Below, one piece after another: positions 20,488 through 32,079 of a stretch of DNA of 64,000 nucleotides. The notes under the pieces were generated by a model. That model made no database searches, was not told the DNA's origin, and saw only the letters and a program-made list of their open reading frames with translations. Origin of the DNA: Mytilus californianus (taxonomy: Eukaryota > Mollusca > Bivalvia > Mytilida > Mytilidae); contig NW_026262723.1 of assembly GCF_021869535.1 (NCBI RefSeq), positions 87,360,324 through 87,424,323 of the forward strand, read 5' to 3'. The position numbers and the translations under genes were made by a program. The first letter of the stretch is position 1, and each line of letters begins with the position of its first letter.

Positions 20488-23400
20488 ACTCTCAGAAACT
20501 TGTCCATCCCCTCAAACGTGTCCAATTCCCCAAAAAGTGTTCATATGACGTCACTGAACTGCAAAAACATATCTAGTTGCTAAAGGGCGCCAAACGTGTC
20601 CTTTTAATGAACGCCCAATCGTGACCTTTTTATATAAAAAAAAGTGTTCAATCCCCTCAAACGTCTCTTTTATGTGAACGCTCAATTGTGTCCATATTAA
20701 AAAAACGCCCAAACGTGTCCTTCTTATTGAATTGATTGTAAATTTGATGTCGTTCTAAACATGCATGAAATACTTGCCATTTGACGTTAAGCATCCCAGC
20801 ATCAATCAATCCTTTGCCGTAGATATGCATGAAATATTCTTTTTAAATTCTAAGCAAGCAGCAATCAGTTAATCCATTTTTTTGTAATACATGTTTTGCT
20901 AACGATTATAAATTATTAGGCTGGTATCAGGGGTGCTTATAATACATGCAAAGTTATTTCTCTTGTTTTGTCTCTTAAGGTCAAATTACAGTAAATGGGC
21001 TATGTCACAGAGTTTCCTAAAATTTTGCATACAACTTTAGCTCGTTGAACTTTATCTGAAAATCGAAAAAATCAATGCCATTATCTTTTATTTTCTGAAA
21101 TATTACTGATTGAATTCTTTCAAAATATGTGAACATTTGTATAGGAAGCACATAAAATCGGCGAAAAACGCTCATAAATTTGTCTTAAAATCATAAAATC
21201 TCTAATTTCAAATACATAGATTTTTCCATAAAAAAACGATATGTTGTTGGTACAAAAATTTCCGGTTTAAAGATGTAAGCTATTGATAGGGTCACCGACT
21301 TCGTTTTAACGGTATACATCATTCAAAGTGGTGTGCTAGGTGAAAAAATGCCACAAAACGTCGAAAAAATGTAATGTCATCTCGTTGTAGGACTACCTTA
21401 CAATGTTAACGTTTTGACGTTTTTCGCCACCAACAGGTTAAAGACCAAACAGCCTATTGTTGATGCACATCAACTAACGCAACTTGGTAGTGACATAAAA
21501 GCTCTATGACGTTGTTTCTAGCCATGGAAAAAACGTCAAATTATAACGTCCTATTTCGCGTTTATCACGGATTCCAACATTGTGAAACTACATCTTCCAA
21601 GAAAAGTGGTATTAATCGTCGCACTGATACCTAGTGGAAATTAAACACAAATGGACACAAAAGATACTACACTATCTGTAACCTCCGTTCTAATAAAAAT
21701 AATGATAAAAATATGAATTTTGAACTCGACTTTTTGCATTTGCGCCGATCTGCATTTCACTTTTTTTCTTTCACTTGCGCCGATTTTGTCTTTCATTTGC
21801 GCCGATAGTGTACAGGTAAATATAGGTAAAAGTTATTTTTTATCTATCATATAAACCTCTTCCGTTAGCCAGTTGTACATCTGTTATGAATTGTCAGTTA
21901 TAACATGAATATAACTGTTGTCCCCTACTCACAAAGGGAGGTGGGAGTAGAATTTCGAACAGGATAAGTCAAATTAAAAGATATTTGTGCACTCTGTTTT
22001 CATCCACTAAAATCACGGAGTAAAATTCTATTTACAGCATTTCAAAGCACCACAATTAAATCTATAAAAATGTAATACTAGTACAATGATTTATTATCTT
22101 GCCAAGAATTTATATGCCACACATCTGATATATTCCTTTCTTGTCATTTTATCTTTTCTATACTTGTTGTACTTGCCAATAACGAAGTCCATCTTTTCTT
22201 TCTCGTGTCAAAACGAAGTTCTCGAACAATATGACCAAAATTATCTTAAACATAAGGGAACACTATTTATATCCATATATTACCATGCAATATACATTCT
22301 AGGTTTACTACATGTACATGTATTTACTCGTATAGCAAATAAAGTATCGGGGCTAGTGATAAAAAAAATAAAATAGGCGCTAATGAAAGAATCAAATCGG
22401 CGCAAATTAAAGATCGAAATTTTTTTTAAATCGGCGCAAATCTCGTACGCCCGTGTAACTTTACACTGGTAAATTTATATGACTTACGCTTAGAATTTTA
22501 ACTTAATATGTGTTTTTCAAAACTGAGTTTTCAGAAGGTTAGGCCGATAACAATACTTTCTAGAAGTTTCGATATACTGGCAACGTATGCATGTTGAGAT
22601 TAACTTATTTCTTTAAGATTCTCGTAAAATAATGGTGATCTTGCAATGAAGTTAAATTTTATCTATACTGTTTAATTGACAAAATCTTAATGTAAAAATA
22701 AAAATGATAAAGGTTCATTGTCTTTTGTCGTTTGTTTCATTTCAAATTGTCTCAAGGAGAAATGATAAAGATTTCGCCTGATTTCACAGAAGCTTAAGGC
22801 AAAAAATATAAGAAATTGATATACTCAGTGAATGTGAATTAAAATAAAAAAATTACGGTTTTTAAAACTAAACTTGTTGTAAATTTAACTTATAACAAAA
22901 ACAATAGTTATCAAAGGTACCAGGAATTGCTTCAAGAATAAGATCCAACATAAAATTTCTCACTTTCAAAAACCTACAATGACCGGAAAGATTGAAAACA
23001 AATTTCGATTTTCAATGCCGGCAATCTATACATACAACCTTGTCTTTGTTTTAATTTCCAAATGAGCTATTTAGATTCCTAATATTTCATCCTGTTCTGA
23101 GAAATACTTTATAGTTTTCAACGGAAAATTATTTCTTAGATTCTAAATCAATTTTTGAATTTAAAACTTATTTGTATTTTATATTTACTGTCTCGTTTAT
23201 TCAAAACACGTGAGGTAGTAATAACGGGGATCGTATTTTATGATAGGTTAAATGGATGTAAAACGTTTTAGAATCAAAAACTTTAATTCATATATTATAC
23301 CAATACACCTATAATTTTAATTTTAATTTTCTTATATTCTAAATATTCAGAAATAATGAATCCACAAACTAGATGGAATAATTTGTATACGCTCGTCTTA

Positions 23401-24694
23401 GTCGGGACACATAATGGTATAAAGAAGTCCGTCCGTGATAATGGATTTCCGTCTGTCAACTGTAGCGAAAGAGTGCGCTAGGGCGAAGTTCTGAAATTGA
23501 CGCGACAAAAAAAAAACCCACACATCTAGTTTAATATAGTCAAATAGTCTGTAAGTTAACCAGTGTCATCTTTCATTTCTCTTTTTATTTTCAATGATTT
23601 TGCTAATGAGAGGGAGAGGACAAAAACAGACTTTCCTTTCTAAAGCGTCGTGAAAGGTTATTTCGAACAATTTTTCATTCTGAAGGTTAACTTTGTGTGG
23701 CAACAACATCATGAGATCTGATACTGATACATACATGTGATCTCTTGTATTACCGGATAATAAAGTAGGTGAATATAGTTGTTATTTTTGATTCTTGAAA
23801 ATTTAGATGTGGGTTTCAAACGTCCAATTTGCAACTTTTTTCAAACAGTACGCCAGCAAGGAAAACTTGTACTATGACGTCAGATTCAATGTTCTGAAGA
23901 AAGACAACTCTTTTCTTCAAAACGAACGAGAAAAAAACATGAAAATTAATAATAACTTTTTTGAAAGGTCGGTGACATATACATTTTTTTGCTTTATTTT
24001 GAAGAGTACACATGGCACTTTCCTTCTTGAAATTTTTATGAAAAAATCACTGGTAGATATTTTTTAATACTTGTAAAAGTTTTTCATTCTTGCGTTTTAT
24101 TTTTGGCGGGAATGAAATAAATCATATTTTTTAAGATCAAAACAATAAGAGTCTTAAACTCTTGAACCTGTATTTGATAGACACAAATCTACTGTTTAAC
24201 ATGAAACAAGAACTATGCTTGTAGGTTTGATATAATGGGATTTTTTGAGAGTTTAAATAACAAGCAAATATCATGTTAATATTCGGGAAAACACGAAACT
24301 GAGGTTGCTATAGTGACAAAACTAAGTCGGTGACCCCCAATTTTTTTTATCATATTTTGTTCCTCAAATCATGAAATACCTTCACACAAAATTTTAAGGA
24401 AAAATCACTGGTAGAACTGAATAGGCTGTTTGGTCTTTAATAAATTGGTTAATACACCAAAAACGAAGTCGGTGACCATACAAATATTTTATATCATATA
24501 AACGGAAATTGATGTATTAACATCATATAGTTTTTAAAGAAAAATCGTTGTGGCGAATAACAATTATCGGACACGTTTGGGTGATGTGAAATCGGACACG
24601 TTTGGGCGATTTGGGATTTTAAGGACACGTTTGGTCGAAATAGACACGTTTGGCGGAATCGGACGCGTTTAAGGGAATGGACACGTTTGAGAGT
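20488..24694. mobile_element. Foldback-like composite element B (iterated CCAAACGTGTCC arms)
   Basis: The left arm begins ACTCTCAGAAACTTGTCC (20488) and holds about six copies of CAAACGTGTCC-like units to ~20725. The right arm (24560-24694) holds five to six copies on the opposite strand and ends GGACACGTTTGAGAGT. Interior inverted matches also exist: 21280-21300 (GGGTCACCGACTTCGTT) against 24323-24340 and 24460-24478 (AAGTCGGTGACC), and AAGACCAAACAGCCTATT (21441-21458) against AATAGGCTGTTTGGTCTT (24420-24437). No transposase-like frame is visible in the 4.2 kb. The element starts 17 bp after the OtopL-3 stop codon. It contains the nested element C and an R6 copy (20757-20875). Confidence 0.65.
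21733..22455. mobile_element. Foldback-like element C nested in B (iterated TTTGCGCCGAT arms)
   Basis: The left arm (about 21733-21815) has three copies of TTTGCGCCGAT. The right arm (about 22370-22455) has three copies of its reverse complement (ATCGGCGCAAA, the innermost diverged). The ~560-bp middle is AT-rich, and its 96-codon frame at 22086-22376, which runs into the right arm, is not convincing protein. Same architecture as elements A, B, D and E with yet another motif. Confidence 0.6.
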
Positions 24695-24710
24695 CCCAGG
24701 AATGATTATT

Positions 24711-26047
24711 TGTAGGACTCAAATCTATGGTGGATTCCAGATCTATGGCAAACTCCTAATCTATGGCAAATATGACGTCACAAACGCCAAACAAATCATA
24801 AATCTATGGCAGTTTTTTGTTTTCTCCAAATCTATGGAAGATTTTGAAACAACGTAATGTTCCGTCACAATTTAATAACGTCATGTAACGTCCAAGCCGC
24901 CGTTAACGATGACGGTTTTGTTATATAGAAGGAAAAGAAAAGGCCATTTCAAGGACTCTAATCCATCAATTAAATTATATTTCAGAATTCGAGTTTACTT
25001 TAACAGAAATCCCTGTAAATGAGAAGATGTAATCATCTGATTCGGACGAAATAAGAATTCTAGCGAACAAACCCAATCATTCGTAGCAGCAAAATTGCTG
25101 GTGCAGGCAATTTCACACTAATAAATATGTTTTTAGTGTTTTTGCTGTTTATGTTTCGTGTTTGGGTCCGCACCTTGTTTTCTTGTTCTCGTGTTTCTGG
25201 TGTTGCCCTCACCCCTAATTGCATGAGTTTTTACTGTTTATTTTGGTTTGCTTTTTGCTTTCTTTCATAATTTTTCGTCGTGATATGCTGTTTTATTGTT
25301 ATTTTTAATGGTCTCTTTAAAAAAAATTTACATGTAAAATAACCAATAGCATTTTGTCAGCTATATAACAGTGACTACCTGTACTATTGTAGCAAATAAT
25401 CTTTCCTGAGATTTTCCACTATATTTATGTCGAATAACGGTACTGTTGGAAAAATAAGCATTTTCATAAGAAAGCCACGTGTTTGAGGCAAGTCATTGTT
25501 CGTTACAGGACTTTGACTTAAATCATGATCAGTTAAAAAGATTTATTAAGGCTCAAAAAAAATTTTAGGTAAAAAGTGAAATGCGTTTTGGGTTGTTAAG
25601 GGACTTTGTTAAATGAAGCGCCACACAGGTACCATGTACAGAGTAGGAAATGCTTATTATTCCGGACACATCATTTCACCCCTAAAGTCTGTGTCCATTT
25701 CACAAATGGTTATGGATATGCTTCTTAGTCGTACTTCTTATCCGTTTTTCTTATACTGGCGTTAACTTAAAAGCAGCCTTTTCGCTACCTTTGAAAATTT
25801 CGACTTGTTTAAGGCAACTTTGAAATCATTGGTCCGCCATTTGTAGAAAATATGTCATTGATTTGAAAACTAGAAATCCGCGATAGCTTAGGAAACTAAA
25901 AAATTGCCATAGATTAGGAAACTAAAAAATTGCCATAGATTAGGATTCTAAATAATCTGCCATAGATTGGGATGGCATAACGTCATATTTACCATAAATT
26001 AGGAATTTGCCATAGATATAGAACCCACCAAAGATTTGAACCCTACA
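24711..26047. mobile_element. Foldback-like element D (iterated AATCTATGGCAAA arms)
   Basis: Termini are TGTAGGACTCAAATCTATGG (24711) and, on the opposite strand from 26047, TGTAGGGTTCAAATCTTTGG. The left arm has five AATCTATGG units to ~24846. The right arm has about seven units between ~25880 and 26047. Both arms also share a TATGACGTCA / TATGACGTTA block at matching depth. The ~1 kb interior has no coding signal. It lies 16 bp to the right of element B. Confidence 0.7.
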
Positions 26048-26640
26048 TATATATTCTAAAAATACCTGTATGGATAATTTCGTTAGCGTCATTTTGTTAT
26101 CGAATTTTATGTAGATTATATTTGCATTCTTTTGTTATTTATTTTCCATTATATTAAAAGGACACATGTGAGGTTTTTGATTGTAAATCGTAATATATTA
26201 CAGTTACTTAAGACTTTCAATTTATATCCATTTAGAAGTTGCTATGATGTAAAATTAAACTCAATTTGTAAAGAATAAATTACTTTAAATTTTTCGTAGT
26301 TATGACGTCACATTTAAAAGGCACTGTCTGTCTTTGAACAACATATCAACTAGGTTTGATTGGTCCAATAGCACACGTATATCAAACTGTTAGTCATTTT
26401 GTAAAGATACAACTGAATTCATGCTATATGTCGACCTTTAAACTTCTATAAATACTGTTAATATCTTATAGACAATGCATTTTAAAATTAGCACATACCT
26501 CGCAATTATTTTCTGCAACTTTTAGCACAAAGACTAATGGTACACCTCCTTTTTATGGAATAAAACTTTTAAAGTTCATGTATAAATGGTTTTGTTTTGC
26601 AAAATACGGAATCCGATTATCTAATTTTCACAATCTTTTA
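26048..26640. other. Intergenic, no gene seen
   Basis: AT-rich, no recognisable feature. Confidence 0.4.
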
Positions 26641-26990
26641 GTTATGAATTATCATTCGGAGAACCCCTTTCTGCATTTATTTTGGTATCCGTGAACTTAA
26701 ACTTGGAATCATGTTTACCCCCCAAAAAAAATCTTATTAAGATCTCTCTCGTGTTACATGTGACTATATATCCTAGTTTGTTTCTAATCCAAAGTAAATT
26801 CCCCGAGTATCACCCATTAATCCTTTTCTACACTGATTTGGTTTTATTTATTTTAGCTTCTGTGACCTTTAACTTGGATGCGTTGACCTTACACTAAGAA
26901 ATGTCATCCTCATTATATTTATATATTACATTGCTTCTCTTTTCCATCAAGATTCACGTTAGTGACTGATAATATGTTAAAATGGGAAGC
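26641..26990 (+). repeat. Dispersed repeat R5
   Basis: Phrases such as GGAGAACCCCTTTCTGCA, 'ATCCTAGTTTG.TTCTAATCCAAAGTAA', 'CACCCATTAATCC.TTTTCTAC.CTGATTTGGTTTTATTT' and 'ACATTGCTTCTCTT' recur in the same order at 40615-40930. Not coding. Confidence 0.6.
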
Positions 26991-27274
26991 CGTGGAAACA
27001 ATAAATTAATAAAAGTGTTAAATAAGCATTACATTTTGTCTCCAGTACATGTATCGAAATATTTAAAACAGAAAAGCCATCTGTTTTGATGAGAAAAGAC
27101 AAACAAACACTTTTTCGTCATTGAAAAGGGGATTATAACATGTATCGTAAATTCTTATTTGGACAAGCACTGGTTTGCGAAAAAGCTTGTTTGATTTTAG
27201 TATCTATTAAATGTAAACAGAAGTGTGTTCCTAGACTATAGTGCAAGTTCTGGTATAGGTTTAGGACTTCAGTT

Positions 27275-28035
27275 AATGCGGCGTTCACACATTGCCGATT
27301 ATGGCTCCCGTTTGAGATCAGACAGCGCTAAGACACGAAAAGTGAAAAAGTCGGATTACTATCCTCAATGATCTGGAATGTCCTATCATTATCTGAACGC
27401 AGTCGTATACGTTCATAACAGATTCCTACGGATCGGAAATGGTCCGGAGAGGTCGGCCAAGCACCCCCGACAGTTAGGTGCATCCCGTAACATTCGGGGA
27501 AACTCAGCCGATTTTGTCTAGTCGTTTTACAATCGTGACTATGTCGTGAAAGATTCTGTATCGGATCAAAATCGTAACAATGTTCTGTGTTTTCTGGACG
27601 GTGTCCTGTGGAACGGGCATGATCTGGAGAAATTTGTCACTGCTGTTTTTTTGCCGATTGAGTCCAGATTGCATCCAGATCTTGCCGAATACGAACCGTC
27701 TTTGTTCCGGAACAGTCCCGTTATTAATACGAAATTCGGCATTAATACTCGGAGTCCCGACAATTACAGAACACGATACGACGGAGTCCCGACGAAGCCG
27801 TTTGCAATGCGGTACATCAGACTGTGCTAGGATTGCATTCCGGTAGTACCTGATCATCCCGGATATGGCGATTTCTTTTTATAGGACGAGACTATCACAT
27901 GAAACGGTTTTCTAACGGATATCTTCCGTTAGCGTCGGTTTACTGTCTGTTCATTGTCTGATCTCTGTCGGATCGCATTCGGCAGAATCGGGACGCTGTC
28001 GGGACGTATTCGGTTGAAGGCATTTGGCCCTGTAA
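27275..28035. repeat. CpG-rich block of unknown origin
   Basis: A ~750-bp island of clearly higher GC and CpG content than its surroundings, starting at GCGGCGTTCACACATTGCCG. It is rich in variants of ATTCGG, GTCCCGAC, CGGATC and CCGTTA on both strands, so open frames occur on both strands (27504-27857 minus, 27546-27830 plus) without protein character. 'GAGATCAGACA' near the left end (27315) is inverted near the right end (~27957, TGTCTGATCTC). Most likely a repeat or MITE with internal motif reiteration rather than a gene. Confidence 0.45.
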
Positions 28036-28234
28036 ATGACCAGGCTTAATAATATAATCTTAACACTTTATTGCAGAAAGGTCCCTTTGACGTCATGTCC
28101 AATTTAAGTATTTGACATCAAATGCACATGCGCTTGTGGAATTGATCCCCCTTTTCTGCATATATATTGTTTTGGTGTTTAATTTTTTTTAGTAAATTTG
28201 CATTGATATTCTTACTTATTGTCATTGATGTCTG

Positions 28235-29780
28235 AGCAAAAAATAATAATGAGCCAGGGTCTTGTCAAAGAACGTCTCGTCCTTTCTCAAAAAGTTCACC
28301 GGATGGTACCAAGACCTAATAGAAAAATATTCAAGATCAACTTCACAAAAAATACAGAATGATCTTGAGTAATATTTATATTCTGCTTGCTGACGTTGTG
28401 TATCATTTTATTTCTTTTCCAATTTTCCCTTTATTTTTTTTGTATTATAATAGATATAGGAAGATGTGGTATGAGTGCCAATGAGACAACTCTCTATCCA
28501 AGTTACAATTAATAAAGTAAACCATTATAGGTCAAGGTACGGCCTTCAACACGGAGCATTGGCTCAAACCGAACAGCAAGCTATAAAGGGCCACAAAAAA
28601 TTACTAGTGTAAAACCATTCAAACGGAAAAACCAACGGTCTAATCTATATAAAAACGATAAACGAGAAACACGTATGAACTACATAAACAGACGACAACT
28701 ACTGTAATCAGATTCCTGACTTAGGACAGGTGCAAACGTTTGCAGCGGGATTAAACGTTTTAATGGTACCAAACCTTCTCCCTTTTCTGAAACAATAGTA
28801 TAACATCACAACATAGAAAAACACACTATAAAATATCAATTGGAAGACTTAACTCAATCAAAAAACGTAAATTAACACACAATGAACGAATAAATTTGAC
28901 CTGTGACACCTGAATGCAAATACACAGTTAATAAAAAATTACAAGGGATAAATAATTAAAGTCAAAAGTAAATAAACAGGTTTAAACAAAGTTAAAGTAT
29001 GATATCACTGTGAAATTTCAACCAATTTATAGAAAATCATCACTTTTGAAAAAACCTGCGTCATATTATACACAGGTAAATGAAAATAATTTTGTTGTTA
29101 AGTATACTTCTTCTTCTGTGTGTATAAAATCTTCCGTTTAGGAATACCAAGAAATTTCTTTAATATCAATAAAACTGATCTAACACTTGGTACATATGGG
29201 GTGAATATCAACAATAAAAATATACAATTAGTGCTAGATAAAACTTCCTGTACAGGTCCAAGAACAGCATCTAAGGAAAAATGAAATGATTTTGATGTTC
29301 ATAGTACGAAGAAGTGAAAATTTGTAGTAATTAAATACCAAATAATCAAAGCTGGTATATAGACAAGATCCATGTTAACATTAAATAACAAAAAAGCGTT
29401 ACAAATAGTATCAACAGGTCAAATTAAAAAGAAAGTACGATTTGAGAATGTTCCTTTTGGTCGTATGACTCGATTCGTCATTCGGTATTCGGTTTTGGGG
29501 CGTTCCTGATGCGGTTGGGTCCAGGGGGGCGCTTCGGACACATACGATTTCATAGTGTTTTTTTTTCATTTTGTTTTCCCTCGTATTTGTATTTTCCTAA
29601 ATTTGTACTTTATTGGGAAAGTGTGTATACATATGTTCTTATGTTTTACTATACTGTACTAGATCATATTTATTATCACCTACAGAAACTGTTTTGTTGA
29701 CGCCTTGTTTCGATTTAATTGTATGTTTGTTTGAATAATTCAATTTGTTATGATGTATATCTAGGATGTTTGTTTATACA
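28235..29780 (+). repeat. Dispersed repeat R4, interrupted copy
   Basis: 28235-28449 aligns to 45815-46025 (AGCCAGGGTCTTGTCAAAGA, 'ACGTCTCGTCCTTT', 'GCTGACGTTGTGTATCATTTTA'). The alignment resumes at 29446 ('ATGTTCCTTTTGGTCGTATGACTCG', 'GGCGTTCCTGATGCGG') against 46030-46230. The ~1-kb segment between is absent from the other copy and is an insertion. Confidence 0.6.
28450..29445 (+). mobile_element. ~1-kb insertion beginning with repeat R2, inside R4
   Basis: Starts at the R2 head (GGAAGATGTGGTATGAGTGC). R2 similarity to the 8297 copy runs to ~28770 (GGCCTTCAACACGG, AACAGCAAGCTATAAAGG, CCTGACTTAGGACAGGTGCA). The remaining ~670 bp up to the R4 resumption is AT-rich and may be the rest of a full-length R2 element. 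Comparison with the uninterrupted R4 copy at 45.8-46.5 kb defines both insertion edges to within a few bases. Confidence 0.5.
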
Positions 29781-29929
29781 ATTTTAGTTCCTGGATCCCT
29801 ATTATTGCCACATTTGAAATTATGTCTGCTAGGATTGCTCACACAATTTTCACTCACACTATTACGGAGATTTATACAACTGTCATACAAATCAGAGGTT
29901 AAGGACACGATGCAGAAAAAAAAATAAAC

Positions 29930-29995
29930 CCATCATAGATACCAGGATTAAAATTTTGTACGATAGACGCGCGTTTCGTCTACAAAAATGAGGAT
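29930..29995 (-). repeat. Dispersed repeat R1
   Basis: Reverse orientation: ATCATAGATACCAGGATTAA and core ATAGACGCGCGTTTCGTCTA. Confidence 0.65.
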
Positions 29996-30349
29996 ATTTT
30001 GTCAGTTTTTGCTGTTTTGCAGAAAATATAAGAAGTTTGAAACTCTAGTGCGAATATGTAAGACAAAATTCAAAAATATAAATACTGATGTCCAGCAGAC
30101 TTGTGTCTTTTAAAAAAATAAAAGGATGTTATTTGGTAGATTTTTAATTATACCTTTTAATTTTCGATGGACCAATAAAGTGGCATCATCTTCCTTTGGA
30201 TGTTCTACTTTGAATTGTCTCCAAGGTCGATAAACAACCAGTGTTAATTAAACAACCGAAGTTAGTTGTTATAATGACACTTTAACTTTGCAGCAATTTG
30301 AAATTTGAAAAAAATATATACTACAGTAGACAAGTTCGATAAAGGAAAC

Positions 30350-30845
30350 TGATAACCACTATGATGAGTCATAGATAAAACTAGTTTTCTCCGAGCTTTA
30401 AGTGATGTCACCACAATCTATTAATATAAGGAATATATCTATAAATATATATCCATAGAACTTATCTATACAAAGGTCAACTATCATTATTACGATGTGT
30501 CGTATCGTTCTGAATACGTCGAAATAATTTTCAACACTACCAACAGTAAGTAAACCTAGTAAATAAATTAATAGGACATTAAAGCATTAAATTGTAAGCA
30601 AACTAAGTTTATAAAGAATATGTAGTAATGAAAATTTTGAGAACTTTTTAAATATACATTGGTGTTTAATACTCGTGGACAAAATGTCATGATCAAATTA
30701 AAAATAAATCAATTACAAATACGAGGAAGTAATTCTCATTAAGCTATATAGTTAACTCCTTTATATACGCAAATTTAACACAAAGCTAAGTATCTACTTT
30801 TCAATTGTAATCTATTTTAAGTCAATATTATTTACTCATCTAAAT
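30350..30845 (+). repeat. Segmental-duplication block upstream of OtopL-4 (pairs with 16450-16870)
   Basis: Homologous to the block upstream of OtopL-3, with small insertions and deletions. See that entry for the shared phrases. It places the OtopL-3/OtopL-4 duplication upstream boundary at least 1.7 kb before the ATG here. Confidence 0.65.
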
Positions 30846-31410
30846 ACCGAGGTTTTGCCCACCCGGTGAATAATACTGTCAGTACTGCTGGGAGGGCGTT
30901 TCGTTTCGGAGGCTACCACCAGCCCAGATCAGCGCTTATTTGCGTGCATGAAACATAATTGATAGGTCATTTTCTGAAATTTACTATCTATACAATGTTA
31001 AAATTAATTGAAACACTTAGGATTTTCTTCCTCCAGCGAGAGGTTTTTGGTTTTCAATGCTCATCAACGTTATTATTGATTTGTCCCTCCAACTGTTTTA
31101 TTCGAGCGCAAATGCTGATTCTCAATTAGTCGCATGCTCGTCTAGCGTACTGAATTATAAGGTTAGTATTTTTCATGAGTTTTTACTTGCAATAGCAGCA
31201 ATGACAGCAATTACGTATTATCAAAGAGGCAGGGCAAAACTCTTCTGCATTTATTGCTCTCCTCGCAGTGTCAAATTAAAAAAAGATGTCAAATACATTT
31301 GTATTACTGGCAGTCGAATATCAAAGGGTATATATAATATACTTAAAACATTTGGCAACGACTTTTATTTATTTCATCTAGTAAGACAAAATGTTTTGCG
31401 GTGATCGATG
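30846..31410. repeat. GC-richer segment plus degenerate R1 copy
   Basis: 30850-30955 is a GC-richer stretch (GAGGTTTTGCCCACCCGGTG ... GGAGGCTACCACCAGCCCAG) of unknown type. 31078-31150 is a decayed R1 copy (TTCGAGCGCAAATGCTGATT, then 'TCGTCTAGCGTACTGAATTATAAGG'). The 115-codon frame at 31057-31404 overlaps the R1 copy and is not a credible gene. Confidence 0.4.
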
Positions 31411-31864
31411 TATCTGTTGTTGCCATTTTGATACATTTTTTTCCAAATTTAACATGTGTTTTTTTTAAATATTTTGCATCGAATGACGTCGCTAACCAAA
31501 ATTATTTTAATTTGTATCCAGAAAACCATATATAGCATAAGTCTAACATATTTTGGTTTTGATTAAAAATATACTTATACAAAGTTTGGATAAATAATCA
31601 AAAACTGTTAAAAAAATGTGACTTTCGGCTAATCTGCAGACGCCTATAATTTCGTTACCTGTTGTTAGAGCCTCAAAGAGCAAACAGCTGCGAATCTTTC
31701 AAATTAAGTAAAGGGTTGAAAGACTTTTTAAAAATGTCCTTTAAACATATTAAAGTTTGCTGCATATTGTTTAAATAACCTAAAATAAATAGCATATCGA
31801 ATCTGAAGATCTATCTTTGTATATCAAAAATCCTTAAATTATCTATTTTCTAATTGTATTTAAT
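31411..31864. other. Intergenic, no gene seen
   Basis: AT-rich upstream flank of OtopL-4 with no feature recognised. Confidence 0.4.
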
Positions 31865-32071
31865 CGCAAAAAGAATTACTTCTCTGTTGTCCCCGGCTTA
31901 CACGTTACAACAATGATTGGGCTGCATACACATATAACGGTTGATTCTTGGTTGTTTAACTAATTTCCTATGTCAGATATTTCATCCATATTTTGAAAGA
32001 GAAAAAAAAAAAACAAATTACAATTGATTCAATAGGTAGTTGTACTTTAAGCCACATATTTTATTTTACAG
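31865..32071 (+). promoter_or_regulatory. Candidate promoter / 5'UTR intron end of OtopL-4
   Basis: GGGCTGCATACACATATAAC (31919-31938) is the counterpart of the TATA-like block before OtopL-3. TATTTTATTTTACAG ends at 32071 as a strong 3' splice site 8 nt before the ATG at 32080. The frame is open further upstream (to 31993), but that extension is Lys-rich, crosses the acceptor and has no counterpart in the paralogues. Confidence 0.35.
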
Positions 32072-32079
32072 CAAATATA

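Noticed and set aside
27504..27857. Overlapping frames of 88-117 codons on both strands
   Set aside because: Produced by the high CpG, low stop-codon content of the block at 27275-28035; no domain character.
31993..32079. 29-codon N-terminal extension of OtopL-4
   Set aside because: Lys-rich, crosses a strong splice acceptor and is absent from the paralogues; the ATG at 32080 aligns with OtopL-3.
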